Shown: positions 14,856 through 23,718 of the stretch, one piece after another
How the letters are laid out: every line of letters begins with the position of its first letter
Numbering within the stretch: position 1 is the stretch's first letter
NCBI GenBank assembly: GCA_029259545.1
Contig: JAPHEE010000020.1
Location: forward strand, 1-33,470
Direction of reading: 5' to 3'
Source: Candidatus Alkanophaga volatiphilum
GTDB taxonomy: Archaea; Halobacteriota; Syntropharchaeia; Alkanophagales; B39-G2
DNA length: 33,470 nucleotides
Program-made: the position numbers and the translations under genes
The notes under the pieces: generated by a model
Database searches by the model: none
What the model was told of the DNA's origin: nothing
Seen by the model: only the letters and a program-made list of their open reading frames with translations

Positions 14856-16403
14856 TTAGAAAACATCCTTCTCCAAGACCCAGCTTGGGATCCACTTGCA
14901 CTCTTCGAGCGTCAGCGTCTTCTTGAGCCCTTCGAGCGTGATTCTTGCGAGTCTTATCTGTCCCTTCTTGTCCTTAAACGTTTTGACGAGCTTTTTCTCC
15001 TCCAGCGCCGTCAGCATTCTGGTCAGCGTCTCGTCGTCGGCGGCGAGCACGCCCTTCATGTCGTCGAGCGTCATGGCGAGTCCGGGGTTCACCTTGTAGT
15101 TCTCGGCGAGCGCCCGCAGCACGTCTTCTTCGCCCTCGACCTTCCTCTTCTCCTCGTCCCTAAGGGAGCCGAACGCCACGGTGATCGGCACTCTCAGCTC
15201 CGGATGCACCTTGCGCACCGGCGGCGGTATGTACTTGCGGAGCGCCCGGAGCCCTTGGCTGAAGATGATGAGCTTCATGATCTCGTTCGTGCCGGCGGCG
15301 ATCTGCATGATCTTCGTGTCCCGGATGTAGGACTCGACGGGGTAGAAGCGGGTGACGCCGTCGCCGCCCATGACTTGGACGGCGTCGAGGAACATCTTCA
15401 TCCCGAACTCCGTCGTGAACATCTTGGCGGTCGCCGCCTCGGCGGCGGCGGTCCCGCCGAGGTCGAGCACGTGGGCGGCGTGGTACGTGAGGAGGCGGGC
15501 GGTGTTGAAGATCCAAACCATGTCTGCGATCTTGAACTGGTTGACGCCGATGTTGATGGTGGGCTGCCCGAACTGTATGCGGCGTTCCGAGTGGAAGACC
15601 GCATAGCGTAGGGCTTCCCGCATCAAGCCGAGCATCGACGCCGCCGTCATGGTGCGCTCGAAGTTCAAGCCGCTCATCATGACCTTCCAGCCGTCGCCCT
15701 CCTCGCCGAGGCGGTTCTCCACTGGAACACGCACCTCATCGAGATCGAGATATGCATTGTACAAGTTATCAAAGCCTATGAGCTCGTTCACCTTTTCGAC
15801 GTGGAAGCCCTCCGTGCCCCTCTCTACGATGAAAGCCGTGATGTGCCGGTACTTGGCGATGTCCTTCGGGTCGTCGCTCGTCCTCGCATAGACCACGTAG
15901 ATGTCGGCGGAGAGCCCGCTGGTTATGAACCGCTTCTTCCCGCTTATCACGTACTCGTCGCCCTCACGTCGAGCGACGGTTTCCACGGAGGCGGCGTCCG
16001 ACCCCACATACGGCTCGGTAAGCCCGACGGCGCCGAGAAGCTCGCCCCTCGCAATCCTCGGCAGCCACTCCTCCTTCTTCTCCGGCGGCGAGAAATCCTC
16101 GATTTGGTGCGTCCCCCCGCACATCGTCAGCAGGTACGGACACGCCACCGCGATGCCCGCCCGTGAGAGATACTCGAGGATTATGCAGCAGCCGGTGTAG
16201 CCCCACTCGCTCTTCTTCCCACCATATTCCTCTGGGATCACGGCACCAAACCAGCCACGCTTGCCCACTTCCCTGATGATCTCCCACGGGAATTCCCGCT
16301 TCCACACAAGCTCCTGAGCCTTCGGCGTTATCTCGTCGGAAAAGGCATCTACCTCATCGGCAAGCGCCTTCTGCGCCTCATTCCACCACGGAAACTTCTC
16401 CAC
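14856..16403 (-). CDS. Acyl-CoA dehydrogenase with C-terminal winged-helix-like extension
   Basis: 515 residues, about 130 longer than the usual 380-390. The enzyme uses FAD to make the alpha-beta double bond in acyl-CoAs. Core motifs: VGLTEPYVGSDAASV (residues 126-140), YVISGKKRFITSG (151-163), FERTMTAASMLGL (248-260), RRIQFGQPTI (274-283), QVMGGDGVTRFYPVESYIRD (343-362) and IAAGTNEI (368-375). The usual catalytic Glu next to GT is Ala, but E249 in NFERT sits where isovaleryl-CoA-type enzymes carry theirs, which suggests a branched or short acyl substrate. Residues 425-500 (DVLRALAENYKVNPGLAMTL...LTALEEKKLVKTF) look like a winged helix. GTG start at 16403 with GGGAGGG upstream. Electron-transfer flavoprotein genes are not in the window. 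Confidence 0.93.
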   Translation of the reverse strand: MEKFPWWNEAQKALADEVDAFSDEITPKAQELVWKREFPWEIIREVGKRGWFGAVIPEEYGGKKSEWGYTGCCIILEYLSRAGIAVACPYLLTMCGGTHQIEDFSPPEKKEEWLPRIARGELLGAVGLTEPYVGSDAASVETVARREGDEYVISGKKRFITSGLSADIYVVYARTSDDPKDIAKYRHITAFIVERGTEGFHVEKVNELIGFDNLYNAYLDLDEVRVPVENRLGEEGDGWKVMMSGLNFERTMTAASMLGLMREALRYAVFHSERRIQFGQPTINIGVNQFKIADMVWIFNTARLLTYHAAHVLDLGGTAAAEAATAKMFTTEFGMKMFLDAVQVMGGDGVTRFYPVESYIRDTKIMQIAAGTNEIMKLIIFSQGLRALRKYIPPPVRKVHPELRVPITVAFGSLRDEEKRKVEGEEDVLRALAENYKVNPGLAMTLDDMKGVLAADDETLTRMLTALEEKKLVKTFKDKKGQIRLARITLEGLKKTLTLEECKWIPSWVLEKDVF

Positions 16404-16520
16404 GCTTATCCCTCCCTATCTCTCCCCTAAGTCCTCAATTTCTTTTTAATTTTTATTTTTCGTCCCGCCAGTGCCCTCAAAATTTAACTGACTGCGGGGG
16501 AATAAAATAGGTGGGGAGAT

Positions 16521-17594
16521 ATGCCCAGTGACATCCTAGAGGAAATAAGAGCGGTGGAGGAAGAAATAAGGAGGACGCCGTACAACAAGGCTACAGAGGC
16601 GCATATAGGGAGGCTGAAGGCGAAACTTGCGCGACTACGGCGGGAAGCCGCAAAGCAGCGAAAAAGTGGCGAGAAGCAGCGCGGCGTTCGGAAGGCTGGG
16701 GACGCCACCGTGGCGCTCGTCGGCTTCCCGTCCGTCGGGAAGTCTACACTTTTAAACGCCCTGACAAATGCAAATTCTAGAATCGAAGATTATTACTTCA
16801 CCACGCTTGATGCCGTTCCCGGCATGTTTGAGGTCAACGGCGCCAAAATCCAAGTTCTTGACCTTCCAGGCGTCGTCGAGGGCGCCGCAAGTGGAAAAGG
16901 CAGGGGTAAGGAAGTATTTTCGATGATTAGGATGGCTGACATGCTTTTATTGATGGTGGACGCTTTGGAACCTGAGTACCAGTTAAAAGTTCTGCGGCGG
17001 GAGCTTTACGAGGCGGGCATCCGAACGAACAAAACGCCGCCGAACGTGGAAATCAGAAAACGGGATAAAGGGGGACTTGCGATAAAAAACGAATCGAGTC
17101 TCGCAGACACCACGATACGAGAAATCCTCAAAGAATACAAGATTCATAACGCTGAGGTGTTCATAAATGAGGAGATAACGGTGGACGAACTAATAGATGT
17201 GCTGGAGGGCAATCGGAAATACGTGCCGGCGCTCGTCGTCGTGAACAAAATAGACCTTCTCGATGAAGCGACGCTGCCGAACATCGAGAACGCCATCTAC
17301 ATTTCCGCCAAGGAACGTACGAACCTAGAAACTTTACGTAATGCCATTTTCGATACTCTCGGCTTCATCAGGGTCTATTTAAAGCCGCCGGGCGGCGAGC
17401 CTTCAAAAGAGCCGATGATACTGCGGCGGGGCGCCACCGTCGAAGACGTGTGCCGCAAAATCCATAACGACGTCGCACGCAAGTTCAAATACGCAAGGGT
17501 CTGGGGCAGATCCGTCAAATACGACGGGCAGCACGTCGGACTCTCGCACGAGCTCTGCGACGGCGACGTCGTGACCATCATAGCTCGAAAATAG
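16521..17594 (+). CDS. DRG-family GTP-binding protein (Obg-type with TGS domain)
   Basis: 357 residues, usual for archaeal DRG. A basic N-terminal helical region (1-60) is followed by the GTPase domain: GFPSVGKST (G1, 68-76), the switch region DYYFTTLDAVPGMFEVNG, DLPGVVEGAASGKGRG (G3), and VVVNKIDLL (G4) near 243. The DRG-specific insertion carries RELYEAGIRTNKTPPNVEI. The C-terminal TGS domain (about 285-357) has IRVYLKPPGGEPS and ILRRGATVEDVCRKIHNDVARKFKYARVWG. DRG proteins bind ribosomes and influence translation. The ATG is preceded by GGTGGGGAG, a good ribosome site. It is divergent from the acyl-CoA dehydrogenase gene. Confidence 0.95.
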   Translation: MPSDILEEIRAVEEEIRRTPYNKATEAHIGRLKAKLARLRREAAKQRKSGEKQRGVRKAGDATVALVGFPSVGKSTLLNALTNANSRIEDYYFTTLDAVPGMFEVNGAKIQVLDLPGVVEGAASGKGRGKEVFSMIRMADMLLLMVDALEPEYQLKVLRRELYEAGIRTNKTPPNVEIRKRDKGGLAIKNESSLADTTIREILKEYKIHNAEVFINEEITVDELIDVLEGNRKYVPALVVVNKIDLLDEATLPNIENAIYISAKERTNLETLRNAIFDTLGFIRVYLKPPGGEPSKEPMILRRGATVEDVCRKIHNDVARKFKYARVWGRSVKYDGQHVGLSHELCDGDVVTIIARK

Positions 17595-17765
17595 TCGTTT
17601 TGTCTTCCAAAAGTTAAATGTCGCTGAGAGCGCCGCTCTTAGAGCGGGAGCGCTGCGGTAAAACTTGTCCGTGGCGTCCTGTCGTGTATTTTCTTCATCT
17701 CTCATCCACATCATCGTCCTGCGGCAATCCCGACACGCCGCTATTTTATGCCGCCGGCTCCGCTG
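17595..17765. other. Short convergent gap, nothing recognised
   Basis: Between the convergent DRG and radical SAM genes. It holds short alternating CG-rich runs but no gene, promoter or clear terminator that I can support. Confidence 0.3.
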
Positions 17766-17797
17766 CCTTAACGTCAGCCTACCTTAACGTCAGCCTA
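17766..17797. repeat. 16-bp perfect tandem duplication over the amrS stop codon
   Basis: CCTTAACGTCAGCCTA occurs twice back to back. The copy at 17782-17797 contains the stop codon of the radical SAM gene (minus strand, TGA ending at 17790), so the gene end has been duplicated without changing the protein. Confidence 0.85.
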
Positions 17798-18824
17798 AGA
17801 CCATTCTTATCTCCCTGCCGCACTCAGGACACTTCGCCTTCCCGCCCTCGATGTCGAACTTAGCACGGGTGTTGTAGCCGTAGCGTTCGACGAGCAGCGT
17901 GCCGCAGTCCGGGCAGTACGTGTTTTCGTAGTCGTGTCCGGGGACGTTTCCGAGGTAGACGAACTCCACACCTTTGCGTTTTGCGATGTCGTGCGCCCGT
18001 TCGAGCGTCGCCACGCCGGTCGGCGGCACGTCCAGCAGCTTGTAACACGGATAGAACCTTGAGAAGTGGACGGGGATGGACGCATCCAGAGAGACGACCC
18101 ACGCTGCGAAGTCGCTGAACTGCTCGTCGTCGTCATTGTGCCTCGGAATGACGAGATACGTGAGCTCGATGTGTATGCCCTTTTTGTGCATCCGCTCGCA
18201 CGTCTCCAGCACGGGCTCCAGCCGCGCACCGCATATCTTCCGGTAGAAGTCGTTGCTGAAGGCTTTGACGTCCACGTTCGCCGCATCCAGAAACGGAGAT
18301 ATCTTCTCGAGCGCCTCCTCGCTCATGTAGCCGTTCGTGACGTACACGGTGTAGAGACCCTCACGCTTCGCCGCCTGCGCACAGTCATAGGTGTATTCGA
18401 ACCAGATGGTCGGCTCGTTGTAGGTCCAAGCGATGCCCCGGCAGCCGGTGGCGACGGCACGCCGCACCGCCTCCGCCGGCGAGAGCTCGAACGTGTAGCG
18501 GCGAGCTTCAACGTCCTCGGCGGTGAGCTTTGAGATCGTGAAGTTCTGGCAATGCAGGCATTTGAAGTTGCAGGAGATCGTGCCGAGCGAGTAAACGTAG
18601 CTTCCGGGGTAAAAATGGTAAAGCGGTTTTTTCTCGATGGGGTCGGCGTGCTCCGACGAAACACGCCCGTATATCAGGGTGAAGAGCCGCCCGCCGACGT
18701 TCCGACGGGTGCGGCAGACACCAAAACGCCCCTCCGCAACCTCGCACTCGTGCGCACAAACTTTGCACCGCACTTTGCTGTCCTCAAGTCGCTCATACAA
18801 CATCGCCTCTTTCATCTCCGCCAC
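17790..18824 (-). CDS. amrS: AmrS-type radical SAM protein (AmmeMemoRadiSam system)
   Basis: 344 residues. Family features in order: an N-terminal Cys set (CKVCAHECEVAEGRFGVC, 20-37), SSEHADPIEKKPLYHFYPGS, the radical SAM cluster CNFKCLHC (C85, C89, C92), GIAWTYNEPTIW, NVDVKAFSNDFYRKICGA, ELTYLVIPRHNDDDEQF and HFSRFYPCYKLLDVPPT. The C-terminus adds a zinc-ribbon-like CPDCG...CPECG. Proteins of this family share a system with Memo and AMMECR1 homologues; neither is visible here. The chemistry is not established. The start is a GTG at 18824; ATG 18815 is an alternative. The gene end overlaps a tandem duplication. Confidence 0.9.
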   Translation of the reverse strand: MAEMKEAMLYERLEDSKVRCKVCAHECEVAEGRFGVCRTRRNVGGRLFTLIYGRVSSEHADPIEKKPLYHFYPGSYVYSLGTISCNFKCLHCQNFTISKLTAEDVEARRYTFELSPAEAVRRAVATGCRGIAWTYNEPTIWFEYTYDCAQAAKREGLYTVYVTNGYMSEEALEKISPFLDAANVDVKAFSNDFYRKICGARLEPVLETCERMHKKGIHIELTYLVIPRHNDDDEQFSDFAAWVVSLDASIPVHFSRFYPCYKLLDVPPTGVATLERAHDIAKRKGVEFVYLGNVPGHDYENTYCPDCGTLLVERYGYNTRAKFDIEGGKAKCPECGREIRMVLG

Positions 18825-18902
18825 TTAGGAGGCAAAAGCATTTATTACCTCCGGTCGCCGAGGAAGCTCCGTGTAAGGGCGGAGACGAATTGAGGGGGTG
18901 GG

Positions 18903-19064
18903 ATGAGCCGCCTCGCACTCAGTGCGGAGCTTACGCCTCTCCGCTCCGCCTGGAGCACCGCTTCGATGGTGCAGAGTTCCATGGCGTGTTCAGGGCTGGC
19001 TTGGAGTATAAAAACTTTCCCCACCCGATCTCCTACATCCTCACCTTAGGGGCGTCTTAGCGAC
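18903..19064 (-). mobile_element. Non-autonomous IS200/IS605-type element (about 160 bp)
   Basis: Read on the minus strand, the left end GTCGCTAAG (19064-19056) is followed by GATGTAGGAGATCGGGTGGG and GAAAGTTTTTATACTCC, matching the left end of the tnpB element at 22508. The right end is GTAAGCTC, stem CGCACT...AGTGCG, GAGGCGGCTCAT near 18903. The interior of about 70 bases encodes nothing. It lies in the region upstream of the amrS start. Confidence 0.7.
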
Positions 19065-19604
19065 GTTTAATTCAGAGTTTGAATGAGTTGAGAACACTGC
19101 GTATCGGCGAGGCTGCTGGATATGACCAGCGGGGGGCTGCGTGTCAGCCCGACGAGGCGCCGCCCACACACTCGCCTCCACATCCACCTCACGCCACGCA
19201 CGCCATACCGTCTCGCACCAATATGCGCAGCAACTCTGTGATCACGGCGTCGCGTCGCTAGTTTGCTGGTTGGGAAGCCGCTTATTAAGCCGTCATACTT
19301 CAATGAAGGACGATTTCCGCCAAAGGCTAAGAATTACGCCGATCAGCAGCGGACAGTACGGCTGGACCACCTTCATTAACTCTCATAGCAATTCCTCAGC
19401 TCCTCAGCGGCGACAACGAAACGCTACTAATGCTGTAGGGAACCCCTCGCCCCTCCTATTGCCTATAGCCAAGGGGCTGCGCCGTGCCTGCAATTAACGC
19501 CTTCACAAAGCTTGTTCCACCTCAAGAATAAGATGACGGCATAACGCCGACATCTACAGAGGTCTTCTTATCTTTAGCCCCCGCGGCGACAGCTTCCCAC
19601 CCTA
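19065..19604. other. 540-bp gap, no gene recognised
   Basis: Several short ORFs cross it (60-118 codons) but none has family motifs, a ribosome site or a consistent coding look. There is an AAGGGGCTGCG stretch at about 19470-19480 resembling IS right-end sequence, without a complete hairpin. It may be decayed DNA between the non-autonomous element and taw1. Confidence 0.35.
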
Positions 19605-20621
19605 CTAGAGAGCCGTGTGCCCCAGCAATGTAGATATTGGGCGTTCGGAGTGGGTGAGTAAGACCACCCTGCTTATTTCGGATTCCTTAGCGATGGAGTA
19701 GCCTGTGGCTTCTGCAATCTCCGCTGCGAACCGCCGCACGCTCTTGTGTGATGGCATCGCATCTCTACGAAGCCGTTGTCTCGAAAAGCCGAGATGCATG
19801 TAGGCTTTAACCTCTACGAACGCCGGCGCCGCCAGCTTTATCAGCGACGCATAACCCTCAACGTCTTCCATGTTCAAGCCTTCGATACACGTCACTCTTA
19901 TCACGGTTCTCACTCCTTCCCCGCCTTTGCGTCGCAGCACTTTTAAAGACTCCTTTATCTCCTTCCAGAAGTCAGCCCCCGAAATTTTCTTGTAGAGTTC
20001 CTCGTGCGGTGCGTTCAAGGATAGATATAACTGGGTTGGGGCGATGCGGCGTAGCATCCCGGGCTGCGTGCCGTTCGTCACGACGAACGTCGTCATCCCT
20101 CGCTCGTGGAACGCCTCGACAAGCTCCCTTAAGTGGGGATAGAGCGTCGGCTCGCCGATGAGCGAGATTGCGGCGTGCCTCGGCGTCCTCGCCTCCTCCA
20201 ACGCTTTGAGGTCCGTGGTTTTGGCGCCCTTGTAGCCGGAGATAAGGCGCTGCTGCTCCTGCAGGCAGCCGTCCACGATGCTTTCTGGCGCATCCCATTC
20301 GATGTCCGCCGGGAGGTCGTCGAAATTCAAAATTTCTATGGGGCGCCAGCAGTGCAAGCATCGCTGATTACAAAATATCGAAGGTGTCATCTGCACGCAG
20401 CAGTGCGACTTAATACCGTAAAAAAGTCCTTTATAGCAAAGCCCTTTGCCCCGCAGCGACTTTTTCAGCCATAAACATGGTTTCACCGCGCTGTGCTTGC
20501 CGACGAGGTGATAGCCTTGCTTCTTTAAAATAGCAACGACATTAGGGTCAAGTCCCACTTCACCAACGCTCCCATTCTTCGGACCTAGGTTCTTTCCTCC
20601 GTTAGAAGCTGAAAACCGCAT
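19605..20621 (-). CDS. taw1: 4-demethylwyosine synthase (TYW1/Taw1)
   Basis: 338 residues. The radical SAM enzyme joins pyruvate carbons to N1-methylguanosine 37 of tRNA-Phe to give 4-demethylwyosine. The radical SAM cluster is CNQRCLHC (C84, C88, C91). The second iron-sulfur cluster is expected from three cysteines spaced 13 and 13; C49, C62 and C75 have exactly this spacing. GYHLVGKHSAVKPCLWLKKS, GIKSHCCVQMTPS, FVVTNGTQP and LYLSLNAP are strong family segments. The ATG at 20621 gives an N-terminus slightly longer than usual; a GTG at 20558 is plausible. It is divergent from the phosphodiesterase-like gene. Confidence 0.94.
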   Translation of the reverse strand: MRFSASNGGKNLGPKNGSVGEVGLDPNVVAILKKQGYHLVGKHSAVKPCLWLKKSLRGKGLCYKGLFYGIKSHCCVQMTPSIFCNQRCLHCWRPIEILNFDDLPADIEWDAPESIVDGCLQEQQRLISGYKGAKTTDLKALEEARTPRHAAISLIGEPTLYPHLRELVEAFHERGMTTFVVTNGTQPGMLRRIAPTQLYLSLNAPHEELYKKISGADFWKEIKESLKVLRRKGGEGVRTVIRVTCIEGLNMEDVEGYASLIKLAAPAFVEVKAYMHLGFSRQRLRRDAMPSHKSVRRFAAEIAEATGYSIAKESEISRVVLLTHSERPISTLLGHTAL

Positions 20622-20767
20622 GGAGCATTACCATTATATCAATCTCATCGGACACCAGCTTTTTTTCAGACATTCCTTCGACTGGGCGTAGCTCAGGCGT
20701 CACGTATTTTTTCTTGCCCTTCTTGCCTTCTCCCATAACTTTTAATTTAGCGTTTGGATAAAAATCT

Positions 20768-22126
20768 ATGCCCATGAAAACTCTCGTTATAGGTTTGGAC
20801 TCGGCACCGCCGGAATTGCTGTTCGAGGAGTTCTTAGGAGAGCTTCCTAACATCGGAAAGCTCGTGGAAGCCGGCATGTATGGAAGATTAAGAAGCTGCA
20901 TCCCTGCGATCACGATACCGGCGTGGGCGGTGATGTTCACGGGCTGCGACCCCGGAACGCTCGGACTCTACGGCTTCAGGCATCGTCGTAATTACTCTTA
21001 TGATGATATTTGGATAGCCTCTTCTAAATCCATAAAAAAAGAAGCCGTATGGGATTTATTGTCGAGAGCTGGTAAGAAGGTTTGTCTGGTGGGGATACCC
21101 CCGTCCTATCCCCCCAAAAAAGTGAATGGCTGGATGGTCTCATGTTTCATCACGCCCGACGCCTCGCACGAATGGACATATCCGCCGTCGTTAAAGCATG
21201 AGATAACAAGTGTCGTCGGCAACTACATTTTTGACGTGGAGTTCAGAACCGAACGCCGAGACAAACTTCTGGAGGAGCTTTATGAAATGACTGAACAGCA
21301 CTTTACAGCCGTAAAGTATCTAATGAACAGTCGTGAGTGGGATCTTTTTGCGTTCGTCGAGATAGGGCTTGACAGGGTGCATCACGCCTTCTGGAGGTTC
21401 TTCGATGAGGAACATCATTTGCACGAGCGTTGTAGTGACGAGGAGCTCAGAAAATACAGGGATGTCATCAAAAACTACTACAAGCTCCTTGATGAGAAGG
21501 TAGGAGAGCTCTTAGGCATGCTCGACGAGGACACTGCCGTCTTGATAGTATCGGACCACGGAGCGAAAAGGATGAAAGGGGCGTTTTGCGTTAATGAGTT
21601 CCTAATGCGTGAGGGCTTTTTGAAGCTGAAGGAATACCCCAAGAGCATCGTGAGTATAGAAAAGGCAGGCGTCGATTGGGAGCGGACGGTGGCATGGGGC
21701 TGGGGTGGCTACTACGCCCGCATCTTCCTTAACGTCGAGGGGCGAGAGCGTAAAGGCATCGTGAAGCCTGAAGAATATGAGGACGTACGGGATGAACTTG
21801 CGGAGACCTTGCGTCGCGTTAGGGGTCCAGATGGCGAGAAGTGGCGTACGAAGGTTTTCAAGCCTGAAGAGATTTACGAGCGATGCGAAGGCGACCCTCC
21901 AGACCTCATGGTTTACCTTGATGACTTGAGCTGGCGGTCGGCGGGCACCGTCGGTCACCAGCGCCTTTATCTTGAGGAGAACGACACGGGACCCGACGAC
22001 GCCGTCCACGCCGAAGACGGCGTCTTCATCCTCTACAACCCGCGGGAAAACTACGGCGGCAAGCGGCGGGATTTGGACATTTCTGAGGTTGCGTCCGTGA
22101 TCCTTGACATCATGGGAGAGGGGTGA
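20768..22126 (+). CDS. Alkaline-phosphatase-superfamily phosphodiesterase/nucleotide pyrophosphatase-like protein
   Basis: 452 residues, no signal peptide, so probably cytosolic. TLVIGLDSAPPELL gives the first metal Asp (D11); IPAITIPAWAVMFTGCDPG carries the likely Thr nucleophile (T49) and the GxxxxxHG-like start of the fold (LGLYGFRHRR). WDLFAFVEIGLDRVHHAFWRFFD and AVLIVSDHGAKRM supply the other metal ligands (Asp, His, Asp-His). GHQRLYLEEND and DGVFILYNPREN are the late motifs. Archaeal relatives are annotated as phosphodiesterase or phosphoglycerate-mutase-like; the substrate is unknown. ATG 20774 is an alternative start. A TATA-like TTTTAATTT lies about 30 bases upstream, suggesting little or no leader. 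Confidence 0.9.
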   Translation: MPMKTLVIGLDSAPPELLFEEFLGELPNIGKLVEAGMYGRLRSCIPAITIPAWAVMFTGCDPGTLGLYGFRHRRNYSYDDIWIASSKSIKKEAVWDLLSRAGKKVCLVGIPPSYPPKKVNGWMVSCFITPDASHEWTYPPSLKHEITSVVGNYIFDVEFRTERRDKLLEELYEMTEQHFTAVKYLMNSREWDLFAFVEIGLDRVHHAFWRFFDEEHHLHERCSDEELRKYRDVIKNYYKLLDEKVGELLGMLDEDTAVLIVSDHGAKRMKGAFCVNEFLMREGFLKLKEYPKSIVSIEKAGVDWERTVAWGWGGYYARIFLNVEGRERKGIVKPEEYEDVRDELAETLRRVRGPDGEKWRTKVFKPEEIYERCEGDPPDLMVYLDDLSWRSAGTVGHQRLYLEENDTGPDDAVHAEDGVFILYNPRENYGGKRRDLDISEVASVILDIMGEG

Positions 22127-22136
22127 GTGTGTGGGT

Positions 22137-22547
22137 GTGGACGTGGACGTGAGCATCAGGCTGCTCGCCGCCACGGTCGTGGCGCTTTGCGTCGTGAGCG
22201 TTGCGGCTGCAGGAGGAAATGTGGATGTGAGCGTCGCTACGGCTACGAGCACGGGTAGGGGGCATGTGTACTTGGTTCCCCTACCTGGGAACTTCAGCGT
22301 CGAAAGCCTGCTCTATGCGGGAGTCCCCGACGACTTTGACGTATTCGTGCTGCTCGTAACGCAGAAATGCTACGTAGAAATTACTCAACAGGACCCTTAT
22401 ATCACCGGAGACGTCATCGCCTTCGGCGTCCCCGGCAATGTTATCGTGTCCGTATCGCCCGAATGCGGGCACTGGGAGGGTCATCTCGACAGGGGATATT
22501 TATCTCAGTCGCTAAGAAGGCTCGTCCTGCGGGCGGAGATGAATTAG
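22137..22547 (+). CDS. Small exported protein, 3' end replaced by IS sequence
   Basis: About 136 residues as read. The N-terminus is a signal peptide (VSIRLLAATVVALCVVSVAAAG). The mature part has beta-rich stretches (GHVYLVPLPGNFSVESLLYAG, DFDVFVLLVTQKCYVEI, GDVIAFGVPGNVIVSVSPECG). I do not recognise it. From 22508 the frame runs into the left end of the tnpB element, so its last 13 codons (to AEMN) come from the IS and the native C-terminus is lost. Several in-frame GTGs (22131, 22137, 22143, 22149) could start it, just after the stop of the upstream gene with GAGAGGGGTGAG as ribosome site; it is probably co-transcribed with that gene. Confidence 0.6.
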   Translation: MDVDVSIRLLAATVVALCVVSVAAAGGNVDVSVATATSTGRGHVYLVPLPGNFSVESLLYAGVPDDFDVFVLLVTQKCYVEITQQDPYITGDVIAFGVPGNVIVSVSPECGHWEGHLDRGYLSQSLRRLVLRAEMN

Positions 22548-23697
22548 GGGGAGGTGGGTGGGTAAGTTTTTATACTTTGAAGCCTGTATGAAGTATGATG
22601 GAAATAACAAAGACAATCAAGTGCAAGCTCATAGGTTTAACAAAGAGAAAGTTGGAACTGCTTAATCGGGAATATGATAACTTTCAACACTACTTAAAGA
22701 CGGGAGAAGACAAAGGAGTTTATTCTGCAACAAAACAGCAAGGAAAAAGAACTTATCGTAAGATCAATCCTAACAAAGAATACCCTCTTGTCATAAGAAA
22801 GGACTTGATGGATATTCGGAAGACTGATAACAAGCTCGCCAAATACTGGGCTCGCATTCCTATTCATGGTGTTAGGGGTGGTATTAAGGTTGCTTTAGCT
22901 CATCAGCCGCTCAACTTCGAGGAGTGGGAAGTTTGCGGCTCTAAACTCGTTAGAAAGAACGGTGGGTTCTACCTCCACGTCACAGCTAAGAGGAAAGTTG
23001 AACTCAGGAAGGAATACTCATCCATCATAGCGATAGACGTGGGAGCTCGCTGGGTGGGGGTGTCGGTGGCGCCCCACCGCAGTAAACCGAAGTTCTACGG
23101 CAAAAAGGTGAGAGAAGTTCGTGGAAAGTATTTCTGGCTTAGAAGAAAGTTTGGAAGGGAGAAGAAGCTTAGAGCAATAAAGAAGATAGGAAACAAGGAG
23201 AAGAGAATAGTGAACAATGAGCTTCACAAGATTGCTAAAGACATAGTGAATGAAGCTGAAAAACACAATGCCATAATAGCAATCGGGAACTTGAATGGTG
23301 TTAGAAACAACAAGGGGAAGAAAGCGAACAGGAAAGTTAATTCGATGCCATTCTACCGCTTGAAGGAATACATCAAGTATAAGGCGTTTGAGCGAGGTAT
23401 TGCAGTGGTAGAGGTTCCAGAGTTCAACACGTCGAAGCAGTGTTCCCGCTGCGGCTCGATGCGAGCTGAAAGACCTTCTCAGGGAGTTTTCATCTGTAAG
23501 GATTGTGGATACCAAATAAATGCAGATGTTAATGGAGCTAAAAATATATTGAAGCGAGCCGTGGGCTACATGCTCACGGCAGGGGCTTCTGTGACCCAGC
23601 CCGAAGGGGGGAGCAGGTACATCCTGCACACCCCCCAACCTCCCCTAACAGGGCTTCACGGTGGAAGCCCCTTACTTCAGTGAGGGGAGGAGGTCAC
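22508..23697 (+). mobile_element. tnpB-only IS200/IS605 (IS1341-type) element, copy 2
   Basis: The left end begins GTCGCTAAG at 22508, then GGGGGAGGTGGGTGGGTAAG and TTTTTATACTTTGAAGCC, the tnpB promoter region. A single tnpB follows. The right end is GGAAGC, stem CCCCTTAC...GTGAGGGG, AGGAGGTCAC ending at 23697. No tnpA. The left flank is inside a small exported-protein gene and the right flank is 21 bases before the ATG of the S-adenosylhomocysteine hydrolase gene, in the same direction. Confidence 0.8.
22595..23683 (+). CDS. tnpB: TnpB-family protein with zinc finger but no canonical RuvC-II Glu
   Basis: 362 residues. RuvC-I is [13 protein letters not shown] with D148. At RuvC-II, where most TnpB proteins read ENL or EDL, this one reads [13 protein letters not shown], so the Glu is Gly (G231). 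The zinc finger is intact: C283, C286, C301, C304. RuvC-III is [12 protein letters not shown] with D311. E258 in [12 protein letters not shown] could serve as an alternative acidic residue, as reported for some TnpB and Fanzor lineages; otherwise the protein would be a poor nuclease. The tail after residue 325 runs through the right-end hairpin to LLQ. It shares little sequence with the TnpB at 9163, so the two elements are different families using similar ends. Confidence 0.92.
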   Translation: MMEITKTIKCKLIGLTKRKLELLNREYDNFQHYLKTGEDKGVYSATKQQGKRTYRKINPNKEYPLVIRKDLMDIRKTDNKLAKYWARIPIHGVRGGIKVALAHQPLNFEEWEVCGSKLVRKNGGFYLHVTAKRKVELRKEYSSIIAIDVGARWVGVSVAPHRSKPKFYGKKVREVRGKYFWLRRKFGREKKLRAIKKIGNKEKRIVNNELHKIAKDIVNEAEKHNAIIAIGNLNGVRNNKGKKANRKVNSMPFYRLKEYIKYKAFERGIAVVEVPEFNTSKQCSRCGSMRAERPSQGVFICKDCGYQINADVNGAKNILKRAVGYMLTAGASVTQPEGGSRYILHTPQPPLTGLHGGSPLLQ

Positions 23698-23718
23698 ACG
23701 AATGACCGAGGTGTGGTC

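Noticed and set aside
15204-15611. Plus-strand ORFs inside the acyl-CoA dehydrogenase gene
   Set aside because: Antisense shadows in a high-GC coding region; the minus-strand product is unambiguous.
18066-18533. 155-codon plus-strand ORF over amrS
   Set aside because: Shadow of the radical SAM gene; no motifs.
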